From Chitinophaga sp. (GTDB lineage: Bacteria; Bacteroidota; Bacteroidia; Chitinophagales; Chitinophagaceae): DNA of 64,000 bases. The notes under the pieces were generated by a model. That model was not told the DNA's origin, did not search any database, and saw nothing but the letters and a program-made list of their open reading frames with translations. Position numbers and translations under genes: made by a program. Below, piece by piece: positions 37,212 through 46,140 of this stretch; the stretch's first letter is position 1, and each line of letters begins with the position of its first letter. The stretch is from the NCBI RefSeq assembly GCF_019236475.1, contig NZ_JAFAIX010000013.1, forward strand, positions 124,001 through 188,000, given 5' to 3'.

Positions 37212-37273
37212 ATTATATGCAAATAGATATAATTTTAAACTTCGTTCAATAATTATATCTATTTACATATAAT
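37212..37273 (-). terminator. AT-rich 23-base inverted repeat
   Basis: Arms 37212-37234 and 37251-37273 are 23-base complements with a single mismatch around a 16-base loop. The right arm touches the stop of the leftward secreted-protein gene at 37274, so a terminator or mRNA 3' stem is the simplest reading. It is almost entirely A/T, unlike the other terminators in the window, and may instead be an operator of the HipB-like gene. Confidence 0.5.
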
Positions 37274-38398
37274 CTACTTCTTCTTCCCTTCCAACACCTC
37301 CACTCTTGCTTTCAACTGCTCATTATCTTTCTTCATCTCAATCATATACAGCGTCATTTCCTCAATTTTTTGCAGCAGTTTTTTATTCATATCTCCCACA
37401 TCAATACCATTTTCCACTACTTCTTTTTCTGTTGGAATATTGGGGAGATGCTTGTGCTCACGAACGTATGCTTCCACCTCTGCCAGGGATGGCAGTTGAT
37501 AATTATCCTGGAACACAAAATCAGACCAGTTGCCTTGTTTTACTTTTATCTTGGTAGCACCTAAAGTACCATTTACCAGGAGCTTGTAACCAGCCACAGG
37601 GTCCATTCCCATCCCAACTTCACCTTCACCATTCACGATTTGGTAATATTTTACATAGCCCTGTCCCTGTGGATTAGTGGTAAAGAAGTATAAGTTAGGG
37701 CCAGCGGCACCTATGCCATAGGAATTAGTTTCACCAGCAAACTCCATCGCGTTGCTTTCAGTTAATTTGATTGCTTTCATCCAATAATTCATACTCCATA
37801 TAGGGCCGCCTGAAATACTCAGGCTTGCTGGTGCCGGAGACTCGGTATACTTTCCAATCGAAACAGATTGTGGAAAATAAATAGGCGTCGTCTTGTTAAA
37901 CGGTTGCACATCAGAAACGGTATTACCATACGCTATCGCCAATGTTTCATTTTTGGCATATCCTGTAAAAGAAATATCGGATAAGGTAGAACTGTTAGCC
38001 AGTTCAACTGCTATATATCGTTTACCTGCGTGAGTCAGTAGTACCAGTGAAGCAAATTCATTATAACATAATATTGTCCCCTGATTTCCATTGTAGGCCG
38101 ATGCTGTATTAACTTCAAGAGTAACCTTCCTATTAAATGCACCAGGATTTCCTCTTATAGCTGATATTTTTCCCATTACATGATGATCTTCCAATAATAC
38201 ATTCGTGTATGCTTCATGCAGAAGAATATAATCCGGCCCTTCGGAATCCCGCGTCCATCCAGGAATCGGCTTATTCACATAATAATCCCGTCCATTACTG
38301 GTTACATCTATGGGATTAGGAATGTTTTGAATGGTTTGTGCACTCGCGGAAACAGTTGCTATAACAAGGATTAACAACAATAAATTTACAAATCTCAT
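37274..38398 (-). CDS. secreted protein with tail-fibre-like C-terminal region
   Basis: 374 residues with a signal peptide (about 1-20, '...VSASAQ'). The N-terminal 250 residues are beta-rich and unassigned. The C-terminal 110 residues ('LLVNGTLGATKIKVKQ', 'WSDFVFQDNYQLPSL', 'HKHLPNIPTEKEV', 'LLQKIEEMTLYMIEM') are the common Bacteroidota tail that ends phage-fibre-like surface proteins and finishes in a coiled coil. It is likely an extracellular or outer-membrane adhesin-type protein. It stands alone; both flanks have hairpins. Confidence 0.7.
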   Translation of the reverse strand: MRFVNLLLLILVIATVSASAQTIQNIPNPIDVTSNGRDYYVNKPIPGWTRDSEGPDYILLHEAYTNVLLEDHHVMGKISAIRGNPGAFNRKVTLEVNTASAYNGNQGTILCYNEFASLVLLTHAGKRYIAVELANSSTLSDISFTGYAKNETLAIAYGNTVSDVQPFNKTTPIYFPQSVSIGKYTESPAPASLSISGGPIWSMNYWMKAIKLTESNAMEFAGETNSYGIGAAGPNLYFFTTNPQGQGYVKYYQIVNGEGEVGMGMDPVAGYKLLVNGTLGATKIKVKQGNWSDFVFQDNYQLPSLAEVEAYVREHKHLPNIPTEKEVVENGIDVGDMNKKLLQKIEEMTLYMIEMKKDNEQLKARVEVLEGKKK

Positions 38399-38482
38399 AG
38401 GTATTTTTTAATACAGAATACTAGCCAAATATAAATAAATCAATCCAACAGCATTGAAATATATTCCTCTTGAAAACAAAAA

Positions 38483-38502
38483 AACCGCCTTAAAAGGCGG
38501 TT
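38483..38502 (-). terminator. terminator after galK
   Basis: A nine-base-pair perfect stem (AACCGCCTT / AAGGCGGTT) 20 bases beyond the galK stop is followed on the minus strand by a run of T. Typical intrinsic terminator. Confidence 0.85.
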
Positions 38503-38522
38503 CCTGTCAGCTTGCAATTAAA

Positions 38523-39665
38523 CTATAAAACTGTTACACCATTTTCAATGGTGGTAACATAAATTTCTGGTTCTTTGTGATACTTCGAAGAATAACGGGA
38601 ACGTACAAACGCAGTATATTCTTCTACTTTATCCGCTGCAACGAGGTTGATGGTACAACCACCAAATCCGCCACCCATCACGCGTGCACCCGCTACTTCC
38701 TCTCTTTCGCTGGCCAGGGATACCAGGAAATCTAGTTCCGGACAACTTACTTCGTATAATTTGGAAAGTCCTTCGTGGGTTTCGTACATCAGCTTGCCGA
38801 ATTCATTCAGCTTTCCTTGCTGCAATAAGCCAGTGGCTTCCTGCACCCGACGAATCTCATCAATCACATATACACAACGATCATATACTTTGCCTGGCAG
38901 TTCTGCTTTTACTTCATCCAGCATTGCCATAGTGGCATCTCGGAGGGATTTCACTTCCGGATGCAGGCGCTGAATTGCTTTCACACCAGTTTCACACTGC
39001 TGACGGCGTACATTATATTCAGAAGATGCCAAGGAATGATGTACCATGGAATTACACAGTACTACCTTATAACCTGGGAATTCGAATGGAAAATATTCGT
39101 AAGAGAGACTCCGGCAATCCAGCCTGATTACCTGATCTTTTTTACCGTGTAGGTTCGCAAACTGGTCCATGATACCACATTTCACACCTGGAAAGGTATG
39201 CTCGGCCTTCTGACCTATCAACGCCATGTCCATGCGGGAAAGGTTATAGCCGAATAATTTATCCAGCGCTGCTACCAGTCCTCCTTCCACTGCCGCAGAA
39301 GAGGAAAGACCTGCGCCCACAGGAATATCTCCTGCCAGTACGCAATCAAAGCCTTCTACTTTCAGCCCCCTTTCCTGGAGCTGAGCGACCACTCCCATGA
39401 TATAATTAATCCATCCTGGCGTAGGTACTACCGCATTTAAGGAGAAAGAAACCGTTTCTTTGGTAAAGACCGCATGTACATTACACTGGTTGGTACCATT
39501 CGGAGCAACAGCATAAACAATCTTCTTATCAATGGCTGCGGGTAATACAAACCCGTCGTTATAATCTGTATGCTCACCTATCAGATTGATTCTTCCCGGG
39601 GAAACTACAATTATTGGCTCTTTCTGAAACAGTTCGATGAATTGCTCTTTTGTTTTTTGTATCAT
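38523..39665 (-). CDS. galK: galactokinase
   Basis: 380 residues from the ATG at 39665; the frame extends upstream but that part is hydrophobic, atypical and overlaps the promoter region. It phosphorylates galactose at C1 in the Leloir pathway. 'PGRINLIGEHTDYNDGFVLP' is the galactokinase signature (split here), 'PVGAGLSSSAAVEGG' the ATP loop and 'GGGFGGCTINL' the C-terminal motif of GHMP kinases. galT and galE are not in the window. A terminator separates it from the permease gene upstream, so it probably has its own promoter. Confidence 0.93.
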   Translation of the reverse strand: MIQKTKEQFIELFQKEPIIVVSPGRINLIGEHTDYNDGFVLPAAIDKKIVYAVAPNGTNQCNVHAVFTKETVSFSLNAVVPTPGWINYIMGVVAQLQERGLKVEGFDCVLAGDIPVGAGLSSSAAVEGGLVAALDKLFGYNLSRMDMALIGQKAEHTFPGVKCGIMDQFANLHGKKDQVIRLDCRSLSYEYFPFEFPGYKVVLCNSMVHHSLASSEYNVRRQQCETGVKAIQRLHPEVKSLRDATMAMLDEVKAELPGKVYDRCVYVIDEIRRVQEATGLLQQGKLNEFGKLMYETHEGLSKLYEVSCPELDFLVSLASEREEVAGARVMGGGFGGCTINLVAADKVEEYTAFVRSRYSSKYHKEPEIYVTTIENGVTVL

Positions 39666-39719
39666 TCCAGCAAGTAAATTAAACGTAAAATTTACGCCTA
39701 AAATAAGTGAATAAAAAAC

Positions 39720-39771
39720 AAGGAACAAAGAAATTTGAAGTAAATTATTTCTTCAAATCGCTTTGTTCCTT
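39720..39771 (-). terminator. terminator between the permease gene and galK
   Basis: Arms 39720-39740 and 39751-39771 form a 21-base stem interrupted by one two-base mismatch, followed on the minus strand by GTTTTTTATT. It lies 32 bases after the permease stop, so readthrough into galK should be limited. Confidence 0.8.
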
Positions 39772-39802
39772 ATCAAGTATCTATTTCAGGGAGTGAGGAT
39801 GG

Positions 39803-41125
39803 TTATTTTTTACCCACCTTATACCCTATTACAGCATAAAATAATATGTACAGGTAACATGGCAGCATGCAATACAGGAAGGCATGTCTGAAATCGATAT
39901 TGGCGCTGTACAGGAAGCTGAACATACTTTCCTGGTTGAACATACCACTATAAATCTGTGGCAGTACACCTCCACCTACGATACCCATTACCAGTAATGC
40001 AGCACCCGTTTTGGTAAAACGACCCAGACCATCAATGGCCATTGGGAAGATAGCAGGCCACATCAAGGCATTCGCCAATCCCAGCAGGGCAATGCAAGTC
40101 ACGGAAGAAAAGCCTGTTTTAAAATAGGCCAACACAGTAAATACAATACCCAATACAGCAGATATCTGTAACCCTGTTTTACCACTGATCACTTTAGGAA
40201 TAGTGATAATGCCAACTACATATCCCACCATCATAGCCACCAGGGTGAAAGTGGTAAAATAACGCGTCTGATCTACACCAAAGCCCATAGAGTGGCCATA
40301 GGTGCCGATTACGTCTCCTGCCATTACTTCCACACCTACATAAACGAAGATGCAAAGTACCCCGAGCAACAGGTGAGGGAACTGGAACACATTGGTTTTT
40401 CCAGTAGTACCCGCAGCCGTTTCCGCGTCTTCTTCATTGGTATCAATTTCAGGTAAGCCGGAACGTTTCAATAAGAACGCCAGGATTACCAACACTACTG
40501 CCATTACAGTATAAGGACCAATTACACGGGAAGCCAGACTATCCAGCAGCGCGTTTTTAGCGGTAATGTCGGTGGTAGCAGCAATTTTAGCCTTCAGCTC
40601 ATCCGCTCCCGCCAATACAATCGTACCCAGGATCAACGGCGCCAAAGCCCCTGCGGTCTTATTACAGATACCCAGAATACTGATTCTTTTTGCAGCACTC
40701 TCCTTTGGCCCAATGATACTGGCATAAGGATTGGAAGCTGTCTGCAACAATGCCAGTCCACCGCCCTGAATGAATAATCCAGTCAGGAACATCGCATAAC
40801 TACGGGCATTAGCAGCAGGTATAAATACAAGAGAACCAATAGCTATGATACCCAGGCCCAATGACATACCATTTTTAAAGCCTGTCTTTTCCAATATCCA
40901 GGATGAAGGGAGTGAAAGAAAGAAATACGCCAGGAAGAAAGCGAAAGTTACCAGCAGCGCCTGTGATACATTAAGCTCACAAACAATCTGAAAAAATTGG
41001 ATCAGTGTACCATTTAACCAGGTCACAAATCCAAAGATGAAGAACAGCATGGACATAATAGCCATTGCCTGCCCATACCCTGCCTTCTTCGCGGGTACTT
41101 CCATTGTTACTGTTTGGTTCGACAT
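39803..41125 (-). CDS. FucP-family sugar:proton symporter
   Basis: 440 residues from the ATG at 41125 ('MSNQTV'); an ATG twelve codons upstream (41161) is also possible. About 12 membrane helices. 'FFIFGFVTWLNGTLIQFFQ' and 'QTASNPYASIIGP' are hallmarks of the glucose/galactose/fucose FHS permeases (split here). Placed upstream of galK and beside glycosidases, galactose, glucose or fucose are the likely substrates; which one cannot be decided. It is divergent from the second permease across a 180-base control region with repeated TTTATCCGG. Confidence 0.88.
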   Translation of the reverse strand: MSNQTVTMEVPAKKAGYGQAMAIMSMLFFIFGFVTWLNGTLIQFFQIVCELNVSQALLVTFAFFLAYFFLSLPSSWILEKTGFKNGMSLGLGIIAIGSLVFIPAANARSYAMFLTGLFIQGGGLALLQTASNPYASIIGPKESAAKRISILGICNKTAGALAPLILGTIVLAGADELKAKIAATTDITAKNALLDSLASRVIGPYTVMAVVLVILAFLLKRSGLPEIDTNEEDAETAAGTTGKTNVFQFPHLLLGVLCIFVYVGVEVMAGDVIGTYGHSMGFGVDQTRYFTTFTLVAMMVGYVVGIITIPKVISGKTGLQISAVLGIVFTVLAYFKTGFSSVTCIALLGLANALMWPAIFPMAIDGLGRFTKTGAALLVMGIVGGGVLPQIYSGMFNQESMFSFLYSANIDFRHAFLYCMLPCYLYILFYAVIGYKVGKK

Positions 41126-41203
41126 AAGCTGAGTAGATTGTTTTAAAGTATTTGCGAACATAAGAAACAGTTTCTATATTTCATAAATATCTTAGCTAAA
41201 ACG

Positions 41204-41281
41204 TTTTATCTCCGAAAAAAAACACAAGCGTTTATCCGGTTTTTTAGAAAATGATAAAAAAATATTTATACATTTATCCGG
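41204..41281. promoter_or_regulatory. repeated TTTATCCGG motif between two divergent permease genes
   Basis: Exact copies of TTTATCCGG occur at 41231-41239 and 41273-41281, 42 bases apart (four helical turns), with a third degenerate version (TTTTATCTCCG) at 41204-41214. The repeats sit between two divergent sugar permease genes, the right place for a shared repressor or activator. The cognate regulator is not identifiable in the window. Confidence 0.5.
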
Positions 41282-41309
41282 CAAAAATTCACTGTAACTT
41301 AACACGTTT

Positions 41310-43223
41310 ATGTCTCAGCAATCACGGCAAGGGGCGCAAAGTACGCACCCTTCTTTCTTTGTGCTAATTTTAGTGTTCTTTTTTTGGGGCTTCTTGGCTG
41401 CATCCAATAGTATATTTATCCCGTTCTGCAAATCTCACTTTAACCTGACCCAGCTTGAATCTCAACTGATCGACTTCTCTTTCTATAGTGCCTACTTTAT
41501 CGGTTCCCTGATTCTCTATCTGGCATCCGCGGCAAGAAAGGTAGACATCCTCAATAAGATCGGTTACAAGAAGGGTATTATTTACGGTTTATTGATTTCT
41601 GTACTCGGCTCTGCTATCATGATCCCTTGTATTAACAAGGAGAGAATCGTTCCCATCTCGGAAACTGTAAAGGATATCAGCGGTTTCCAACCAGAACAAC
41701 AATTACAAACTTCTGATCGCGCAATAAAAATCCGTCGCGAAAAAGAAAAAGACACTTATTCTCTGCTGATCGCCAATAACGAAAATGGCGCGAAATACAC
41801 CAGCAACGCCAATCTCCTGGCTTCTGTTCCCGGTGGTTTCACCTCCAATGGCAAAGAATACGCAGGTACATTTAAAAAAGATAACCTGGAAAAAGTATTA
41901 GGTGTTCTGCAGACAGACTTCCAGCAGACAGCCACTTTCGGTTACTTTGGCCTGATCCTCATGGCATTGTTCATCGTGGCACTGGGCTTCTCTCTGCAAC
42001 AAACAGCGGCCAATCCATTCGCTATCCTCCTCGGTGATCCGGCGAAAGGCTCCCACCGCCTCAATCTCGCAGGTGGTATCAACTCTTTCGGTACTACCAT
42101 CGGACCAATCATCGTTAGTATGCTGCTCTTCGGTGGCGCTAAAGGTGGCGAGGTAAGCACTGATATCAGCAAAATCAATACGCTGTATATCATGCTGATC
42201 ATACTGTTCCTAGTAGCTGCTGCAATCTTCGCATTTGTAAAAATGCCTGAAAATACAGATGCCAACGAGGCTTTCGAATCTTCTCCTAAAGCAACCAAGG
42301 CGATCATCGGTATCTCACTGATGTTCATCCTTATACTCCTGGGCCTCTGGCTCAAAATGGAACTGCCTCTGTTTATCACGGGTATCGTGGGTATCATTGG
42401 TATTCTGTTCGTTGCCAAACTGTCTTCCCAGAAAAATGCGGAAGGCTGGGGCGCTATGAAATATCCACAGCTCACACTGGGTATGCTGGCTATCTTCATT
42501 TATGTAGGTGTGGAAGTAACCATCGCCTCCAATCTCGGCGCATTACTGAAACATCCGGGTTTCCTCACGCCGGAAGGCCTCGCGGAATCTCAACTGGACC
42601 CTTATGTTTCCCTGTTCTGGGGTTCTATGATGATCGGCCGCTGGACAGGCGCTATCAGCGTATTCAATGTTTCCAAAACTACCCGTAAGATACTTTGCGT
42701 AGTTGTTCCTTTCGTCGCTTATGGTGTAGTACTGGGCGCTAACGTCCTCAAAGGCAACGAAGTAAAAGAACTGTATCCTTATGCGATCTGCATCGCTATC
42801 CAGATCTTGGGCTTCTTCGCAGGTCAGGATAAACCAGCTAAAACCCTGATGATCTTCGGTTTACTGGGTATCCTCGCGGTAGTGATCGGTCTGACCACCA
42901 GCGGTCCACTGGCTACTTTCGCTTTCCTCAGCGGCGGTCTGTTCTGCTCCGTAATGTGGCCAAGCATCTTCGCACTGTCTATCGGCGGTCTTGGAAAATA
43001 TACCGGACAAGGTTCTGCTTTCCTGATCATGATGATCCTCGGTGGTTCCCTCGTTCCTCCTGTTCAAGGTGGTCTGGCAGATATTCCTGCTATCGGTATC
43101 CATTATTCCTACATTATCCCGGGCATATGCTTCGCATATCTCGCGTTCTTTGCATTCAGAGTTAAAAACATATTAAAATCTCAAGGAATTGATTATGAGT
43201 CAGCAACTAGCGGTGGGCATTGA
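41310..43223 (+). CDS. FucP-family permease with large periplasmic insert (GlcNAc-type, NagP-like)
   Basis: 637 residues, against about 430 for ordinary FHS permeases. After the third helix a soluble insert of about 100 residues (about 108-210, 'KERIVPISETVKD' ... 'LGVLQTDF') is predicted to face the periplasm, since the preceding loop is positively charged ('RKVDILNKIGYKKG'). There are also extra helices in the C-terminal half. 'LQQTAANPFAILLGDP' is the family motif. It overlaps the ROK kinase by 29 bases and precedes glycosylasparaginase and hexosaminidase genes, so N-acetylglucosamine is the most likely substrate. Confidence 0.85.
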   Translation: MSQQSRQGAQSTHPSFFVLILVFFFWGFLAASNSIFIPFCKSHFNLTQLESQLIDFSFYSAYFIGSLILYLASAARKVDILNKIGYKKGIIYGLLISVLGSAIMIPCINKERIVPISETVKDISGFQPEQQLQTSDRAIKIRREKEKDTYSLLIANNENGAKYTSNANLLASVPGGFTSNGKEYAGTFKKDNLEKVLGVLQTDFQQTATFGYFGLILMALFIVALGFSLQQTAANPFAILLGDPAKGSHRLNLAGGINSFGTTIGPIIVSMLLFGGAKGGEVSTDISKINTLYIMLIILFLVAAAIFAFVKMPENTDANEAFESSPKATKAIIGISLMFILILLGLWLKMELPLFITGIVGIIGILFVAKLSSQKNAEGWGAMKYPQLTLGMLAIFIYVGVEVTIASNLGALLKHPGFLTPEGLAESQLDPYVSLFWGSMMIGRWTGAISVFNVSKTTRKILCVVVPFVAYGVVLGANVLKGNEVKELYPYAICIAIQILGFFAGQDKPAKTLMIFGLLGILAVVIGLTTSGPLATFAFLSGGLFCSVMWPSIFALSIGGLGKYTGQGSAFLIMMILGGSLVPPVQGGLADIPAIGIHYSYIIPGICFAYLAFFAFRVKNILKSQGIDYESATSGGH

Positions 43224-44160
43224 TATCGGAGGGACAAACACAGTTTTCGGCATCGTAGATCGAAGAGGAAATATTTTGAGTGATGGAAAGATGTCAACCA
43301 AAAGCCATGACAACGTAGAGGATTTCTTAACGGAACTTCACGGCCACCTGAGCATTCTGATTGAACAGGCTGGCGGCGCAGAAAATATAAGAGGTATCGG
43401 TGTAGGTGCGCCTAACGGTAACTTCTATACCGGCAATATCGAATATGCGCCAAACCTTTCCTGGCGCGGTATCGTACCACTGGCTAACCTGCTGGAACAG
43501 CGCTTCGGCCTGCCCACAGTGCTGACCAACGATGCAAACGCAGCCGCCATAGGTGAAATGACCTATGGCGCTGCCAGAGGAATGAAAGACTTTATCATGA
43601 TCACTCTGGGAACAGGTGTTGGTAGCGGTATCGTGGCCAACGGTCAACTGATCTATGGTCATGATGGATTCGCTGGCGAACTTGGTCACTGTATCGTACA
43701 ACCTGGTGGTCGCCTCCATCCAGGAACCGGCATGCGCGGCTCCTTGGAGTCTTACGCTTCTGCTACAGGTGTGTGCAATACGGCAAAAGAATTCCTCAGT
43801 ACCCGCCCAGATGCAGAAAGCTCGCTGCGCCAGTATCCGCTGGAAGAAATCACTTCCAAAATGATCTATGAGGCTGCGATAAAAAATGATCCGCTGGCAA
43901 AAGAGGTTTATGAATACACCGGAAAAATCCTCGGTGAAGCATTGGCCAACTTTGTGATGTTCTCTAGCCCTGAAGCTATCATTTTGTTCGGAGGCCTGAC
44001 GAAAGCCGGCGATCTACTCATGAAACCAGTGCGCGTACACATGGAAAATAATGTGCTCCCTATATTCCAGAATAAAGTTAAATTGCTGTTCTCAGAATTG
44101 AAGGAAAGTGATGCTGCTATTCTGGGCGCCAGTGCTCTGGCTTGGGAAATGAAAGATTAA
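43195..44160 (+). CDS. ROK-family sugar kinase lacking the zinc cysteines
   Basis: 321 residues, start ATG at 43195 inside the permease end. The phosphate loop 'GIDIGGTNT' and catalytic Asp113 in 'LTNDANAAAIG' are intact, and 'GELGH' supplies His165. The zinc motif normally C-x-C-G-x2-G-C-x-E reads 'LHPGTGMRGSLE' (173-185): all three Cys are replaced. In the family, that zinc supports the fold around the sugar site. By context it should phosphorylate GlcNAc or glucose entering through the permease. Coupled by overlap with the permease and followed after 13 bases by the glycosylasparaginase gene. Confidence 0.85.
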   Translation: MSQQLAVGIDIGGTNTVFGIVDRRGNILSDGKMSTKSHDNVEDFLTELHGHLSILIEQAGGAENIRGIGVGAPNGNFYTGNIEYAPNLSWRGIVPLANLLEQRFGLPTVLTNDANAAAIGEMTYGAARGMKDFIMITLGTGVGSGIVANGQLIYGHDGFAGELGHCIVQPGGRLHPGTGMRGSLESYASATGVCNTAKEFLSTRPDAESSLRQYPLEEITSKMIYEAAIKNDPLAKEVYEYTGKILGEALANFVMFSSPEAIILFGGLTKAGDLLMKPVRVHMENNVLPIFQNKVKLLFSELKESDAAILGASALAWEMKD

Positions 44161-44173
44161 AAACTATTCATGA

Positions 44174-45232
44174 ATGAAAGATAGAAGAAGTTTTCTGAAA
44201 ACAGCGGCCCTCGGCGCCGCTGTTTTCTCTTTAGACAGCATCGCTTCTGCAGCAGATGCACAAGGGAAGAAAAACCTCGTGAAAGGTAAGCCTATTGTGG
44301 TTTCCACGTGGGACTTCGGTCGCGCTGCCAACTCCGCGGCATGGGACATTCTGAAAAAAGGCGGCCGCGCCCTCGATGCAGTGGAAGCCGGTGTTCGCGT
44401 TCCTGAAGCAGACCCCAATAACCATACCGTTGGTTATTCCGGATTCCCAGACAGAGATGGCCGTGTTACCCTGGATGCCTGCATCATGGACGAACTCGGC
44501 AACGCCGGATCTGTGGCTGCATTGGAACATGTGACCCATGCTATTTCTGTTGCTCGACTGGTGATGGAAAAAACGCCACACGTTATGCTCGTTGGTGATG
44601 GCGCTTTGCAATTCGCGCTGGCAAACGGTTTCCAAAAAGAAAACCTGCTGACGCCTGAATCTGAAAAAGCCTGGAAAGAATGGCTGAAGAAATCAGAATA
44701 CAAGCCTGTCATGAATATCGAAAACAAATCATACGATGGCAACCCTGCTGGCGCAACGGCTTTCAACCCGTTGATGCTACCTGGTAACGTATATAACCAT
44801 GATACAATTGGTATGATAGCCATGGATGTGGAGGGCAACCTCTCCGGCGCCTGCACCACTTCTGGTATGGCTTTCAAATTGCATGGCCGCGTGGGCGACT
44901 CCCCTATTATCGGAGCAGGTCTATACGTAGATAACGAAATTGGTGCTGCTACCAGCACTGGCGTTGGTGAAGAAGTGATTAAAATCGTGGGAAGCCACCT
45001 CGTTGTGGAACTCATGCGCCAAGGATATCCACCAGAGGCAGCCTGCAAAGAGGCAGTAAACCGCATCGTAAAACGCAGCCCGTCTAAAGCAAAAGAAATT
45101 CAAGTAGGTTTCCTCGCCCTGAATAAAAAAGGCGAAGTAGGCGCATATTGCCTGCAACCAGGCTTCAGTTACGCTGTTCTTAATAAGGAACAGAACAATG
45201 TGTTGATTAACGGTAAATCTTATTTTAAATAG
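44174..45232 (+). CDS. N4-(beta-N-acetylglucosaminyl)-L-asparaginase (glycosylasparaginase), Tat-exported
   Basis: 352 residues. A twin-arginine signal ('DRRSFLKT') precedes the Ntn-hydrolase domain. 'YNHDTIGMIAMD' contains the autoprocessing and catalytic Thr211, and 'GACTTSGMAFK' and 'DSPIIGAGLYVDNE' match the Elizabethkingia enzyme. The enzyme splits GlcNAc-Asn left after N-glycoprotein breakdown. This makes N-glycans a substrate for the cluster. Same-strand order permease-kinase-asparaginase-CutC suggests one operon, though a hairpin follows at 45246. Confidence 0.93.
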   Translation: MKDRRSFLKTAALGAAVFSLDSIASAADAQGKKNLVKGKPIVVSTWDFGRAANSAAWDILKKGGRALDAVEAGVRVPEADPNNHTVGYSGFPDRDGRVTLDACIMDELGNAGSVAALEHVTHAISVARLVMEKTPHVMLVGDGALQFALANGFQKENLLTPESEKAWKEWLKKSEYKPVMNIENKSYDGNPAGATAFNPLMLPGNVYNHDTIGMIAMDVEGNLSGACTTSGMAFKLHGRVGDSPIIGAGLYVDNEIGAATSTGVGEEVIKIVGSHLVVELMRQGYPPEAACKEAVNRIVKRSPSKAKEIQVGFLALNKKGEVGAYCLQPGFSYAVLNKEQNNVLINGKSYFK

Positions 45233-45245
45233 TTGCTTCTCCCCA

Positions 45246-45275
45246 GGTAAACCAGCCGCTGGCGGCTGGTTTACC
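45246..45275 (+). terminator. perfect hairpin after the glycosylasparaginase gene
   Basis: A 14-base-pair perfect stem (45246-45259 with 45262-45275) lies 13 bases after the stop. No T-run follows, so it may be a partial terminator or an mRNA-stabilising stem rather than a full stop before cutC. Confidence 0.6.
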
Positions 45276-45312
45276 TTCGCGATAAAGCAGTAAAAAAATA
45301 AAAATAATATTT

Positions 45313-46071
45313 ATGCTTACCCTTGAAATATGCGCCGGCTCCGTCACCTCCTGCATCGCAGCAGAAAAAGGTGGCGCTACCAGAATAGAACTCTGCGATA
45401 ACCTCCTAGAAGGCGGCACCACACCTAGCTATGGCACTATTGCCCTGGCACGCGAATCTGTCAAAATACCTATCTATCCCATTATTCGCCCTCGTGGCGG
45501 AGATTTCCTCTATTCTGATATCGAGTTTGAAACCATGAAACGTGATATCACCCTGTGCAAACAATTGGGTTGTAATGGCGTCGTAATCGGTATCCTGACC
45601 CCAGACGGCAGAGTAGATAAGAAAAGAACCAAAGAATTAGTGGAACTCGCTGCTCCTATGGGCGTTACTTTCCACAGAGCTTTCGATATGACCGATAACC
45701 CGTTTGAGGCTTTGGAAGACATCATATCCACTGGCTGCGAACGTATTCTCACTTCCGGATGCAGGAATACTGCGGTGGAAGGCACTGAATTGCTGAAGGA
45801 ACTTGTTATTCGCGCTAATGATAGAATCGCTATCATGGCCGGTTCCGGCGTACGTAGTACCAACATTGCGCAACTTGTTAAAACAACGGGCGTATTGGAA
45901 TTCCATACCTCCGCAAAAGCCTATACTGATAGCAAAATGGTCTATCGCAACCCTAATGTTAGCATGGGTGGAATCCCTGGCGTACCTGAATATGGCATCT
46001 CTGATACACAAGAAAAAGAAGTGCAATTAATACGCGAAACTGCGGAAAAAGCATTGACAGAAATACATTAA
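45313..46071 (+). CDS. cutC: CutC family TIM-barrel protein
   Basis: 252 residues. 'EICAGSVTSCIAAEKGGATRIELCDNL' opening, 'PIIRPRGGDFLYS', 'GVTFHRAFDM' and 'RILTSG' are the CutC hallmarks (split here). Originally linked to copper homeostasis in E. coli, a role that is disputed; the biochemical activity is not settled. In this position, between glycosylasparaginase and phosphohydrolase genes of a glycan cluster, a sugar-related role is possible. Confidence 0.9.
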   Translation: MLTLEICAGSVTSCIAAEKGGATRIELCDNLLEGGTTPSYGTIALARESVKIPIYPIIRPRGGDFLYSDIEFETMKRDITLCKQLGCNGVVIGILTPDGRVDKKRTKELVELAAPMGVTFHRAFDMTDNPFEALEDIISTGCERILTSGCRNTAVEGTELLKELVIRANDRIAIMAGSGVRSTNIAQLVKTTGVLEFHTSAKAYTDSKMVYRNPNVSMGGIPGVPEYGISDTQEKEVQLIRETAEKALTEIH

Positions 46072-46140
46072 TAAAGTATTTTCGCTATTCGCCAACTATC
46101 GGCATTGCTAGTATTCAGTTAAAGTTAAAAGTGAACAACC

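Noticed and set aside
44434..45066. Antisense frame over the glycosylasparaginase gene
   Set aside because: Ser/Pro-rich shadow translation; the plus-strand gene has intact catalytic motifs.
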